Shown here: piece by piece, positions 34,633-43,452 of the stretch | How the letters are laid out: the number at the start of each line of letters is the position of its first letter | Numbering within the stretch: the stretch's first letter is position 1 | Source: Myxococcales bacterium | GTDB lineage: Bacteria > Myxococcota > UBA727 > VGSZ01 | Length of the DNA stretch: 64,000 bases | Direction of reading: 5' to 3' | Assembly: GCA_023248635.1 (NCBI GenBank) | Contig: JAHFED010000005.1 | Location: 1-64,000 of the forward strand | Translations under genes and position numbers: made by a program | Notes under the pieces: generated by a model | Database searches by the model: none | What the model saw: only the letters and a program-made list of their open reading frames with translations | Told to the model about the DNA's origin: nothing

Positions 34633-35982
34633 TCACTTTTCTGGAGCGCTCGCTGCGCCAGAGAGGGTGAAGACTTCGACTTGCTGTTCGCGTCCACGCA
34701 CCGAAATGCTGCCGAGGGATCGCAGGGCAAGCGCGGCCTGCGGATGGACCCTAGCGGCGTCGACGACGTCGCGACTCAAGAGCACCGGCCACTCGAGCTC
34801 CTTGGTGGCGCTTTCGAGGCGGCTGGCCAGGTTCACGACGTCGCCGATGATGGTGTACTGGGCGTGATCGAGCGTGCCGACATTGCCGGCGACGGCGAGG
34901 CCGTAGTGAACGCCGACGCCCATCTTGAGAGGGGTGAATCCCCGCTCGAGCCGCTGGGCGTTGTGGCCTTCGAGGGCGACCTGCATGTCGCCGGCGGCGA
35001 GTATGGCGCGGTGCGCGTCGTCGGGGCGTCCGTGGGGGGCACCAAAGACCGCCATGATGCCGTCGCCGATGTATTTGTCGACGACGCCGCCCCGCTCGGT
35101 GATCACGGCGACCATCGCTTCGAGATAGGAGTTCAGCTGGCGCACCGTCTCTTCGGGCGGCATCTTTTCGCTGTAGGTCGTGAAGCCGCGCAGATCGGAG
35201 AAGAGCACAGCGACCATCTGGCGCGATCCCCCCATCACGATCTCGTCGACGGCGAGGGCTTGTTCGGCGACGTCGCGGCCGACGTAGGCGCCCAGGCGCT
35301 CACGGGCCCGCTCGGCCTCGATGGCCTTGGCCGCTGAGCGTGTCGCCAGGTCGAGGGTCCGCGTCGCCACCACGAAGGACACCAGGCTCGCGCCACCGAG
35401 AACGATGGCGTAAAAGAGCACCTCCCCCGCACCCCAGAGGATGCGGCTGCCCCACATCCAACGATCGAGCACGCAGACGCCGGAGAAGACCAGCAGCATG
35501 GCCACGGCGGTGCCCACGGCGTGGCCGCGGCTGAGACGCAAGCCCGCCGCCATCGAGATCAAGGCGCCCGCAGCCACGAAGGGCGTGTGCAACACGCCGG
35601 TGTAGCCGGGCGCGGGGCTCAAGATGACAGGCACCGTTGCCGCCACAAAGAGCAGGACGTCAACGACGGCGAAGGTGAGCTGCCAGCGTGCCAACGAGCG
35701 GTGTCGACGGACCAGCGCCACGGCCGACAACGCGACGGCGAAGACCAGGCTCACAAAGATGCTGGTGTCCTTGGGCTGTGCCGACAGGATGTCGGCCGGG
35801 TAGAGGCCCAGCTGCCGCAGCGCGAAGAGGCTGCAGATGACCAGCCGCGCCTGGGCGGCCCCCCGCTCGTTGCGCATCGCCGTCGACAGAAGCGCGTCGT
35901 TGACGATGCTGATCGCGCGTTCGGAAAAGCGCGCCGCCGATCCGAAACGCGGTGGCCCCAGCGGCGCAGGCGCAGCCTTCAT
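34633..35982 (-). CDS. Membrane-bound class III adenylate/guanylate cyclase
   Basis: This 449-residue protein has about six N-terminal membrane helices (residues 45-220), a short helical linker (AKAIEAERARERLGAYVGRD) and a class III cyclase domain. Metal-binding Asp residues are in VLFSDLRGFTTYSEKMPPEE and KYIGDGIMAVFGAP. The base-selecting Lys in GGVVDKYIGDG, with Thr in HAQYTIIGDVVNLASRLE, suggests ATP as substrate. It would make cyclic AMP in response to a membrane or periplasmic signal. The ATG lies 4 bases after the stop of the GH13 gene, so the two are cotranscribed. Confidence 0.92.
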   Translation of the reverse strand: MKAAPAPLGPPRFGSAARFSERAISIVNDALLSTAMRNERGAAQARLVICSLFALRQLGLYPADILSAQPKDTSIFVSLVFAVALSAVALVRRHRSLARWQLTFAVVDVLLFVAATVPVILSPAPGYTGVLHTPFVAAGALISMAAGLRLSRGHAVGTAVAMLLVFSGVCVLDRWMWGSRILWGAGEVLFYAIVLGGASLVSFVVATRTLDLATRSAAKAIEAERARERLGAYVGRDVAEQALAVDEIVMGGSRQMVAVLFSDLRGFTTYSEKMPPEETVRQLNSYLEAMVAVITERGGVVDKYIGDGIMAVFGAPHGRPDDAHRAILAAGDMQVALEGHNAQRLERGFTPLKMGVGVHYGLAVAGNVGTLDHAQYTIIGDVVNLASRLESATKELEWPVLLSRDVVDAARVHPQAALALRSLGSISVRGREQQVEVFTLSGAASAPEK

Positions 35983-35986
35983 CCCG

Positions 35987-37501
35987 TCAGGAGCGCTTGA
36001 ACGAGAAGAGTTGGGCGGCGTGGGGCGGCGTGTCGAGGAAGAGCCCTTTGCCCAGCAGCTCCTCGCCGTCGCGCTCGTGCTTCTCGCTCGAAAGTCGATC
36101 GCTCAAGGTCCACTTGCCGTTGCGCAAGCCCTGGGCCGTCAGCCGAGCCCAGCATTGGGCGCGATCCCGGCTGTGGTTGACGACGACGACGTCGAAGCTG
36201 CTGGCGTCTCCGGGCACCTGCCATTGCACGAGCGTGAAAGCGTGGTGCGAGGGGTTGCCCTCCCAACCTGGCTGGGTCTCGAGGATCTGGCACTGCCCAC
36301 GACCAATGGCCGTCTTGGGCAAGGCCTCGAGCAACTGGGCATAGAGAGCGACGACGGCGGCGTCTTTTTCTTCGACGGCGGTGCGACCGAGCTGGATGCG
36401 GGCGAAACGTCGGCGTCCCTCCAACTGTCCATCGTGCAGAAAGCGCATGCCGGGCAGGGAGAGGGTCAGGAGCGCCGCTGCTTTGTGGGCGGCGAAAGGC
36501 ACGCAGGCATTGGCCCGGGGCTCGTCGTGGTTCTCGAGGAAATGAGCGCGCTTGTTGTTTTTGTCGCCGAGGTGGCGCAGGTGGCCCGAGACGCCCCAGT
36601 CGCCGTGCAACAAGAGGTCGTAGAGGCGTTTGTCGTAGGCGAAGTCGAAGCCCAGCTCGCAGAGGCGATCCTCCAGGTCCCAATAGGCCTCGGCCAGGAA
36701 GAGGAAGTTGGGGAATTTCCTTTTGACGGCGCCGATGGCGGTCCACCAGAATTCGTCGGCGCAGGCCTCGATGGGTTGGCCCTGGGGATTCATCGCGGGC
36801 ACGTGGGCCCAGGTTTTGGCGAAGACCTCGTTGAGAGCGAGCATGGCCATGTCACAGCGGACGCCGTCGCAGCGGGCCGCGATCTTCTCGATCTGCTCGA
36901 TCATGGCCTGGCGCGTCTCTCGTCGTCGGTAGTCGATCTGCAGCGTGTCGGTCCAGCCGTCGAAGTAGGGATCTTTGCCGTGGGCAATGTAGCGGTCGCC
37001 GTGCACCCCGCGGATCTTGGCGGACTCGGCGATGGGCGTCGGCGAGCCCACGTAGAGGTGGGGTTTTTGGATGGCCCAGGCATGATCGAGCCCCGTGTGG
37101 TTGGGCACCAAATCGAGGATCAGCTTGATGCCGCGTTCGGCGAAACGCTTGCGCAACGCGTAGAGGGCCTCGTCGCCGCCGAGAGACGGGGGCACGTTGT
37201 ACGCCGACACCGCATAGGGCGATCCGACGACGTCTGGCTCTCCCCAACCCGGGAGGGCTTCGTCGTAGGCCTTGCGCAGATCGGGGTGCTCGACGGCCTG
37301 GTGTCGGGACTTCTGACCGGTGGGCCAGATGCCCATCAACCACACATGGGTGAAGCCGCGTCGTGCCCAAATGTCGAGCTCATCTTCGGGTACGGCCCAG
37401 AGATCGATCTCCCGCCCCGTCTTCACCGACAGGGCATGCAGCCACTGGCGGACATAAACCTCGTACAAGAGCGGCGACGTCGACGACGAAGAAGCAGACA
37501 T
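35987..37501 (-). CDS. GH13 alpha-amylase-family enzyme
   Basis: This 504-residue cytoplasmic protein (no signal peptide) has the conserved regions of glycoside hydrolase family 13. These are ILDLVPNHTGLDH (region I), CDGVRCDMAMLALN with the nucleophile Asp (about residue 216), LFLAEAYWDLEDRL with the acid/base Glu (about 270), and FLENHDEPRAN with the transition-state Asp (about 324). Retention of all three carboxylates suggests an active enzyme on alpha-glucans or related sugars, perhaps a transferase. It starts 155 bases from a divergent gene and is followed directly by the cyclase gene. Confidence 0.9.
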   Translation of the reverse strand: MSASSSSTSPLLYEVYVRQWLHALSVKTGREIDLWAVPEDELDIWARRGFTHVWLMGIWPTGQKSRHQAVEHPDLRKAYDEALPGWGEPDVVGSPYAVSAYNVPPSLGGDEALYALRKRFAERGIKLILDLVPNHTGLDHAWAIQKPHLYVGSPTPIAESAKIRGVHGDRYIAHGKDPYFDGWTDTLQIDYRRRETRQAMIEQIEKIAARCDGVRCDMAMLALNEVFAKTWAHVPAMNPQGQPIEACADEFWWTAIGAVKRKFPNFLFLAEAYWDLEDRLCELGFDFAYDKRLYDLLLHGDWGVSGHLRHLGDKNNKRAHFLENHDEPRANACVPFAAHKAAALLTLSLPGMRFLHDGQLEGRRRFARIQLGRTAVEEKDAAVVALYAQLLEALPKTAIGRGQCQILETQPGWEGNPSHHAFTLVQWQVPGDASSFDVVVVNHSRDRAQCWARLTAQGLRNGKWTLSDRLSSEKHERDGEELLGKGLFLDTPPHAAQLFSFKRS

Positions 37502-37656
37502 GGGGGGGACGCTAATCCCTGATCCCCCTGCGGCGTCAAACTTCGAGCCGGACCCGTTTGCGACGGTCGCAACGGTCGTGCTTGCCCTTGGCCCGGCGCG
37601 GGCGGGCGCTCACGGGCACCGGATCTTCGAGTGCGGCGCACTTGTTAGCCTCGAGC

Positions 37657-39459
37657 ATGGACGCTGCCTCGCTGCTTGCCCACCCTGCCGTGGCCGCCGA
37701 TCCCTTGGCCATCGAGCTGGCCCACGTGCTCGCGGCGCCGACGGGACTCAGCAGTGCCGGTCACCCCTACCTGCAGGACGCCGCCTACCATCGCTTCCGC
37801 GATCACGTTCCTCACCTCTTGGGCATGGGCCCGCGCGCGCTCTTGGCCATCGACAGGGTCTGCGATGCAGCCAGCGAAGCCGGCGTCGACGTCGGCGACG
37901 CCGCCAAGGTGGTGCGCGGCTGCGTGCTGACCGCCGCCATCACCGCTCCTTGCGACCTGTGGTTGATGCGCCACGTGATCTCGGCCCTGCACAAGGTCGG
38001 ATTGGTGGCGCGCCTGCTGGCCGGCGAGCACATCGATCCGCGAGCTTGTGACGTCGTCGACGCCGCCCCCCGCCAGGCCGATCCCCGCGAGCTCGAAGCC
38101 GACCTCACCTTCTTGCTCTCCCGTGGCTTCCTCGCCGTGAAACGGGACTGCTTCGTTGCTCCAAGCCATCCCCGCGCCCGCCATGCCCTGGCCACGCTGA
38201 CGCCGACGACGACGCCCGCGGATGTGTCGCGGCTGTGGTTGGCGGCCCTGCGTCAACAGCCTCTGAGCACCAGCGAACGACGCCTCTTGGTCGACGTCGG
38301 CACCGGCCTGCACCCGCGCACCGAGCTCGCCCAAGACAGCTGGACCGCCACCGCCGACGACGTCGACATCGGCTTTCGCTTGCTGCCCATCGTGTTGGCT
38401 TTGCGCGCCACCGGCCTGCATCGAGAGCTGGTGGCTGGCGCGTTGCTCTCGCCTTCGTCTTTGACGCCTGCCGCCGACATCGCCCGGAGCGCGTTGTCCG
38501 TCTTGCAGGCCGCCGGTGTGCTCGCGCCCCGGGGCGACCTGCAGTGGACGCCGACGGCGACGGGGGTGCGGGTGGCCGAAAAGGGTGCCGGGCCCATGGG
38601 GATCATCGAGGCCTACCACCCCTACATGGCGCGCCTCGACGACATCCTCATCAACGGACGCAACGCTGCCTGGGTCACACGGGGGGCCAACATCGCCGCG
38701 AGCCAAGACGCCAACCGCGACAGCTTCAGCCGCACCAACGACGCCCTCGACGCCTTCTGCAGGGACACGGGCTTTGGCTACGGCGTGTTCATCGAGCACG
38801 CCATCGGCCGCGGCGAGGCCACGCGCCAACGCTTCGAACGGTCCAAGACCGGCACCCCGCCGGGCTCTCTGCATTACGTCGGTGCCGACCTCGAAGACGC
38901 CGCCATCGACGCTTGCATCGAGGAACGGGCCCGCGGTCGCCTGCCCCAGGACATGATCTTCGTGCGCCACGCCGACATTGGCGACCCCGGCCATCTGGTG
39001 CGGGCGCTGGAGGCCGCTGGGCTGTCGCCTCAAGGCGCGGTCATGGTGATCGGCAACGGCTTTCACGAGGTGAGAAACCAAAGCGACGAGCGCATGGTCG
39101 ACATCTTCCGCGCCTACTGCGACGCCGGCCTGCTCTTGCTCTTCACCGAAGAAAACGCCCTGCGCGTCGACGACCTGTTGACGACGGCGTGGAACACCTA
39201 CCACGCGGGTTTTCGCTACGTGCACGAGAAGTCGGGCCAGGGACTGCGACCCGCCGAACCCGCACCGCCGGCGCGCTTTGGCCGCTCCCTGCAAAAGAGC
39301 TGGCGCGAGTGCGCCGAGAGCGCCGGCTACGTCCGCGTCGAGAAGTACTCGTCCCGCAGCCGCACCGTGCACCCCTTGGCGCCCGTGCCGCGCACCAACC
39401 CCTCGATCAGCGCCAACCACTTCTGCGTGCCGCGTCGTCTGCTGGCTTCATTGAAGTGA
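37657..39459 (+). CDS. 600-residue protein of uncertain function, methyltransferase-like C-terminal half
   Basis: The ATG at 37657 gives a soluble protein with no signal peptide. Residues 1-330 are helical, with short repeats like ADVSRLWLAALRQQP and a winged-helix-like part ending WTPTATGVRVAEKGAGPMGI. The C-terminal half has conserved-looking blocks: INGRNAAWVTRGANIAASQD, FGYGVFIEHAIGRGEATRQR, GSLHYVGADLEDAAIDACIE and MVIGNGFHEVRNQSDERMVD. VGADLED and VIGNGFHEVRN could be a nucleotide- or SAM-binding Rossmann core, as in methyltransferases, but I do not recognise the family with confidence. It is monocistronic and followed by an AT-richer gap. Confidence 0.6.
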   Translation: MDAASLLAHPAVAADPLAIELAHVLAAPTGLSSAGHPYLQDAAYHRFRDHVPHLLGMGPRALLAIDRVCDAASEAGVDVGDAAKVVRGCVLTAAITAPCDLWLMRHVISALHKVGLVARLLAGEHIDPRACDVVDAAPRQADPRELEADLTFLLSRGFLAVKRDCFVAPSHPRARHALATLTPTTTPADVSRLWLAALRQQPLSTSERRLLVDVGTGLHPRTELAQDSWTATADDVDIGFRLLPIVLALRATGLHRELVAGALLSPSSLTPAADIARSALSVLQAAGVLAPRGDLQWTPTATGVRVAEKGAGPMGIIEAYHPYMARLDDILINGRNAAWVTRGANIAASQDANRDSFSRTNDALDAFCRDTGFGYGVFIEHAIGRGEATRQRFERSKTGTPPGSLHYVGADLEDAAIDACIEERARGRLPQDMIFVRHADIGDPGHLVRALEAAGLSPQGAVMVIGNGFHEVRNQSDERMVDIFRAYCDAGLLLLFTEENALRVDDLLTTAWNTYHAGFRYVHEKSGQGLRPAEPAPPARFGRSLQKSWRECAESAGYVRVEKYSSRSRTVHPLAPVPRTNPSISANHFCVPRRLLASLK

Positions 39460-39647
39460 TGAAGTTCTCATGCTCATTCGACGCATTATCGAAAATCTGC
39501 ATTCAAGATGGCCGGTATCTTGAGATGAGCATGTATTGACGTCGTTCTGGTGGTGTTGCCTGGTAGTTTCCTTGCTTCCGACTTATCCAGAGGATAGGCG
39601 AAGCGAAGGGTTGGCGGTGCTCAATGCATTAAATGAGCGAAAATAAT

Positions 39648-40676
39648 CTACCAGATGATGTAGGCCGAGCCCCAGGTGAAACCCGAGCCGAAGCCGACCA
39701 GAGCGACCTTCATCCCCGACTTCAAGCGTCCATCGCGCTCGAGCTCGGCCAGCAGGATCGGAATGGTCGCCGCCGTCGTATTGCCGTATTTTTGGATGTT
39801 GTTGGGCACTTTTTCCGGCGGCAATCCGAGCTGATCCCGCACATACTCATTGATGCGCATGTTGGCCTGATGACACACGACGAGATCAAGATCGGAGGGC
39901 TCGATCTTATTCTCCATGCACATGCCAACCACGGATAGAATCATCTTTTCGACGGCGTTCTTGAAGACGAGCTTGCCATCCATCTGGCACCACATCATCT
40001 CGGGCTTGACGACGTTTTTGCCGGTCTCGGGGTCTTTCCAGATGAAGGGGCTCTTGCGGTTGTCCCAGACCTTTTGGGTCAGGGCGTCGGCGTAGCGGCC
40101 GTCGGCGCCGAGGTTCATCCAGTGGATGCCCCGGTCCTTGTTCGGCTCGGAGTCCTTGGTTCCGCGCACCACGACGGCGCCGGCGCCATCGCCAAAGAGG
40201 CAGGCCACGGCGCGACCCGCGGTCGTGAGATCGAGGGCCGCGCTGTGCTTCTCGCCGCCGACGACGAGGACGTTTTTGGCCATGCCGCTTTCGACGAAGC
40301 CCTTGGCCGAGGCCAGCGCGTAGAGAAAGCCCGAGCATTGGTTGCGCACGTCCATGGCCGGCACGCCAGGGAGACCGAGCAAGGCCTGCAGCACGCACCC
40401 CGAGCCGGGAAAGGCATGCTCGGGCGACAGGGTCGCAAAGACGATCAGGTCGATGTCGCCCGCCTCGAGGCCGGCGCGGGCGATGGCGTCGCGAGCCGCT
40501 GGCAAGGCGATGTCAGCGGTACCTTCGCCGTCGGCGGAGAAGTGGCGGGCCTCGATGCCCGTGCGCTGCACGATCCATTCGTTGGTGGTGTCGATGCCGT
40601 AGCGGGTCACCAAGTCGAAGTTGGTGACCCGGTTGGGCGGAACGTGAAAGCCGGTGGAAGCGATGTACGCGCGCAT
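39648..40676 (-). CDS. 3-oxoacyl-ACP synthase III (FabH-type)
   Basis: This 342-residue ketoacyl synthase has the FabH triad: Cys in RNQCSGFLYAL (about residue 113), His in VVCHQANMRINEYV (about 268) and Asn in KYGNTTAATIPILL (about 298). FabH condenses acetyl-CoA with malonyl-ACP to start fatty acids. Between about residues 190 and 230 there is an insertion relative to E. coli FabH (KVWDNRKSPFIWKDPETGKN), seen in a FabH-like subgroup that may use other acyl groups or make hydrocarbons or polyketide starters. It is isolated from other fab genes. Its start has no clear ribosome binding site. Confidence 0.9.
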   Translation of the reverse strand: MRAYIASTGFHVPPNRVTNFDLVTRYGIDTTNEWIVQRTGIEARHFSADGEGTADIALPAARDAIARAGLEAGDIDLIVFATLSPEHAFPGSGCVLQALLGLPGVPAMDVRNQCSGFLYALASAKGFVESGMAKNVLVVGGEKHSAALDLTTAGRAVACLFGDGAGAVVVRGTKDSEPNKDRGIHWMNLGADGRYADALTQKVWDNRKSPFIWKDPETGKNVVKPEMMWCQMDGKLVFKNAVEKMILSVVGMCMENKIEPSDLDLVVCHQANMRINEYVRDQLGLPPEKVPNNIQKYGNTTAATIPILLAELERDGRLKSGMKVALVGFGSGFTWGSAYIIW

Positions 40677-40737
40677 GACTTGCTCGAGGTGGTGAAGTGC
40701 CGGTTTTCAGTCTTGAGCACCGCTCAATGTACTCCCT

Positions 40738-40872
40738 GCGTTGTGCCGATGGTTCGAGCCGCTGGCGCGTTTGAGCCGCGGGCACGGCTCAAGTGCCGAT
40801 GGTTCGAGCCGGTGGTTTGAGCCGTTGGGACGGCTCAAGGGCCGATGGTTTGAGCCGTTGGCACGGCCCCAA
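40738..40872. repeat. Family B palindromes, cluster of about five copies
   Basis: Copies read GAGCCGCTGGCGCGTTTGAG, GAGCCGCGGGCACGGCTCAA, GAGCCGTTGGGACGGCTCAA and GAGCCGTTGGCACGGC, spaced by the short motif GGGCCGATGGTT or AGTGCCGATGGTT. They fill half of the gap between the FabH-type gene and rpsN. The organisation (palindrome plus constant ATGGTT spacer) mirrors family A although the arm sequence differs. Confidence 0.85.
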
Positions 40873-40938
40873 CAGGAAGACGGCGTCGATGGCGCCTTCT
40901 TGTTCTACGAATCAACCCGCCGATCAACGCGGCCGACG

Positions 40939-41244
40939 CTACCAGCTGGCTTTGGTGACGCCGGGCAAAAGGCCCTGCAAGGCCATGTTCCGGAAGGTGA
41001 TGCGGTTCAGCTGGAACTTTCGGTACACGGCGTGGGGGGCGCCGGTCGCCTGGCAGCGACGCATGACGCGCACGCGAGCCGAGTCGCGCGGCATCTTGGT
41101 CAGAGCGAACATGGCCTCACGGCGCTCTTCGATCGAGAGCTTCTCGTCGATGATCTTGGCCTTGAGCTCGGCGCGCTTCTTCAGGTGGCGGTTCGAGAGC
41201 GTGACGCGCTTCTTCTCTTTGGCAATTGTCGACGTTTTCGCCAT
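40939..41244 (-). CDS. rpsN: 30S ribosomal protein S14, zinc-free form
   Basis: This 101-residue protein is the long S14 type, like that of E. coli: [40 protein letters not shown] and [20 protein letters not shown]. It lacks the CxxC..CxxC zinc ribbon of the 61-residue form. S14 binds the 3' domain of 16S rRNA in the small-subunit head. It is alone here, not in the spc-type ribosomal operon. In bacteria with both forms, the solitary zinc-free copy commonly serves in zinc shortage; whether a second copy exists cannot be seen. The ATG at 41244 is preferred over an upstream in-frame start. Confidence 0.94.
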   Translation of the reverse strand: MAKTSTIAKEKKRVTLSNRHLKKRAELKAKIIDEKLSIEERREAMFALTKMPRDSARVRVMRRCQATGAPHAVYRKFQLNRITFRNMALQGLLPGVTKASW

Positions 41245-41459
41245 CTCGTGATCCTTGTGCCGCGTCTGCGGGGAGAGTGAGGCCACTCATCTAGGTCGCG
41301 CGTGGCGGGATCGCAACCGTCTTCCTCGGCGCACCCAGGCCTGCCGCACGTGACGACGTCGTCTCCGCGTTTCACGTCCGCCGACGCGCTGACGCCGCTG
41401 CAGACGGCTGGCTGCTTTTGGGCTTGTCAGAAGGCGCCGACGTCGACGACCCTGCCGCC

Positions 41460-43088
41460 ATGCGCTTCGTTCCCGCCTTGGTTTCTCTGGTCGTCGTGTG
41501 CGCTGCTTGCGATCCCCCGCCCACCGGCCGGGCACCCGATCCTGCACCCAGCCCAACGGCGACCAGCCCGACGACGAGCCCGGCCAGCGAGCCGACGGCC
41601 AGCCGCCGGGTGCGCTTTCAGGACTTCACCCCCGCTGAGCTCGATGAGCGCGCTCGCAAAGACGGCGAACGCTTTCAACGCCTGGTGGCCGCCACCAACC
41701 GACTGGAGAAGCAGCTCCGCGAGAGCAAGACCCTCTTCGACCGGCCCGGCGAAGTCGCCCTGAGCGCCGACGAGCGCGACCAGGCCCTCGATCTTTTCGC
41801 CGACGTCCTCGACCACACCGTGGCCCTCGATGCGCTGGCCCGCTTCCATCTCGAGTTCTGGCGCCTCAACTTGGTCACCAACCCCCAGCGCCACGCCCAA
41901 CATTTCGATCTCGGGTTCGCAGCCTATCTCGAGAAACACGCGCTGGCCCTCGCCCTCGTCGACCTCACCATCAACAAGCCTCAATTCGAGAAGCTTTTCG
42001 ACGAAGGATCCATCGAGCACGGCATCCCGCCCGCTGCCTACCTGCGCTTGAAGTGGGCCGTCGTCCACGTCGAAGACGTCGCCAAGACGCTGGCGGCGCA
42101 TCAATATTTGAAGGTGCTTGCGCCGGCCAATGAGCTCTTGAAGAAGGACGACCGCGTCTACGCCTTCGTCATCGAGCGGCTCGAAGAGCGCTACGGCGTC
42201 GTCAAAAATGAGCTCACCCAGAAATCGGTGACCCTCTTTGGCGGCAACACCGTCGACATCGGCGCCGACTTCGCCCACGCCGCCTGGTTCCCGGTGCAGG
42301 CCGAGACCGCGGAGTGGCTCGGCGACACCAGGGTGCTCCGCAAAGACAGCATGTTGATCACCCTCGAGCAGGTGCGGGCCGCCGCCGCGAAGTCCGAGCC
42401 TGGCGACGTCATCGTCGAGCGCCGCAACTGGTACCTCAGCAACATCGGCCTGCCCGGCTTTTGGCCCCACGCCGCCTTGTGGATCGGCTCCCCCGACGAG
42501 CTGGCCGCCTGGTCCAAAGATCCTGATCTGGAGAAAACGTTTGGCAGCGATTTCCCAAAATATCTTCAGGAGCATCATCCAGAGGCCTGGAAAGCCTACA
42601 TCATTCCCGATGCCGAGGGGAACCCGCGCCGCATCCTCGAGGCCATCAGCGAGGGCGTCAGCTTCAACGCCGCCGAGGAGAGCATTCGTGCCGATTATGT
42701 GGCCGCCATGCGACCCAAGCTGACCAAGCTCGAGAAAGCCAAAGCCATCGACCGCGCCTTCGCCTACGCCGGAAGACCTTATGACTTCGACTTCGATTTC
42801 TATACTGATTCGGCGTTGGTCTGCTCTGAGCTGGTGTTCAAGGCCTACGAGCCGCGCCAGGGCATGGCCGGCCTCAAGCTCGATCTGGAAAAGATGGTCG
42901 GCCGCATGACCATGGGACCCAACGCCATCGTGCGCACCTTCGACCAGCAGCTCGGCAGCAAAGACGAACAGCTCGGCTTCGCCTGGTTCCTCGACGGAAC
43001 CGAGAAGGGCCGCGACGCCCGCTTCGCCGACGCCGACGCCTTTCGCGCCAGCTGGAAGCGCCCCAAGTGGGACATCGTTCAGCAGTAG
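41460..43088 (+). CDS. YiiX-like papain-fold lipoprotein
   Basis: The ATG at 41460 gives MRFVPALVSLVVVCAAC, a lipoprotein signal, followed by a Pro/Thr/Ser linker. A helical domain of about 230 residues leads to a YiiX/permuted NlpC-P60 domain. There, EPGDVIVERRNWYLSNIGLP with FWPHAALWIGSP supplies the His, and AGRPYDFDFDFYTDSALVC with SELVFKAYEP supplies the nucleophile Cys late in the sequence. This circular order is the family hallmark. Members are thought to hydrolyse amide or ester bonds in cell wall, lipids or host polymers. The product is 542 residues. Confidence 0.87.
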   Translation: MRFVPALVSLVVVCAACDPPPTGRAPDPAPSPTATSPTTSPASEPTASRRVRFQDFTPAELDERARKDGERFQRLVAATNRLEKQLRESKTLFDRPGEVALSADERDQALDLFADVLDHTVALDALARFHLEFWRLNLVTNPQRHAQHFDLGFAAYLEKHALALALVDLTINKPQFEKLFDEGSIEHGIPPAAYLRLKWAVVHVEDVAKTLAAHQYLKVLAPANELLKKDDRVYAFVIERLEERYGVVKNELTQKSVTLFGGNTVDIGADFAHAAWFPVQAETAEWLGDTRVLRKDSMLITLEQVRAAAAKSEPGDVIVERRNWYLSNIGLPGFWPHAALWIGSPDELAAWSKDPDLEKTFGSDFPKYLQEHHPEAWKAYIIPDAEGNPRRILEAISEGVSFNAAEESIRADYVAAMRPKLTKLEKAKAIDRAFAYAGRPYDFDFDFYTDSALVCSELVFKAYEPRQGMAGLKLDLEKMVGRMTMGPNAIVRTFDQQLGSKDEQLGFAWFLDGTEKGRDARFADADAFRASWKRPKWDIVQQ

Positions 43089-43191
43089 CCGCTCATCGTT
43101 GACCGACGACGTCTGCGTACATGAAATGTTTGGTTCGCCGACGTCGTCGCAAACACAAGTGCATTGTTTCATGGCTTGATCGAGGGACATC

Positions 43192-43404
43192 ATGACCGTC
43201 AAGGACAGCAACGGCACCGATCTCAGCGAAGGCGACTCCGTCACCGTCATCAAAGACCTCAAGGTCAAGGGCACTTCGGTCACGCTCAAGCGCGGGACCC
43301 TGATCAAGGGCATCCACCTCACCGGCGACGACGAAGAGATCGAATGTCGAGTCGAGAAAGTGAAGGGACTCGTGCTGAAGACCTGCTTTCTAAAGAAAGC
43401 CTAG
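43192..43404 (+). CDS. YjdM/PhnA-like protein, C-terminal domain only
   Basis: This 70-residue protein, MTVKDSNGTDLSEGDSVTVI followed by KDLKVKGTSVTLKRGTLIKG, matches the C-terminal SH3-like domain of E. coli YjdM (formerly PhnA) almost line for line. It lacks the N-terminal zinc ribbon found in the longer form. The historic link to alkylphosphonate use is doubtful and the biochemical role is unknown. It lies 48 bases before a TerB-like gene on the same strand. Confidence 0.9.
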   Translation: MTVKDSNGTDLSEGDSVTVIKDLKVKGTSVTLKRGTLIKGIHLTGDDEEIECRVEKVKGLVLKTCFLKKA

Positions 43405-43452
43405 CGCCGACACTACGTCATTGAACTCTCTCGATCTGGCTCAGGAGACTCC

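Noticed and set aside
40738-40872. tRNA-like sequence (GGTTCGAGCC resembling a T loop)
   Set aside because: The word recurs several times in short palindromes and no acceptor stem, D arm or anticodon arm can be folded around it.
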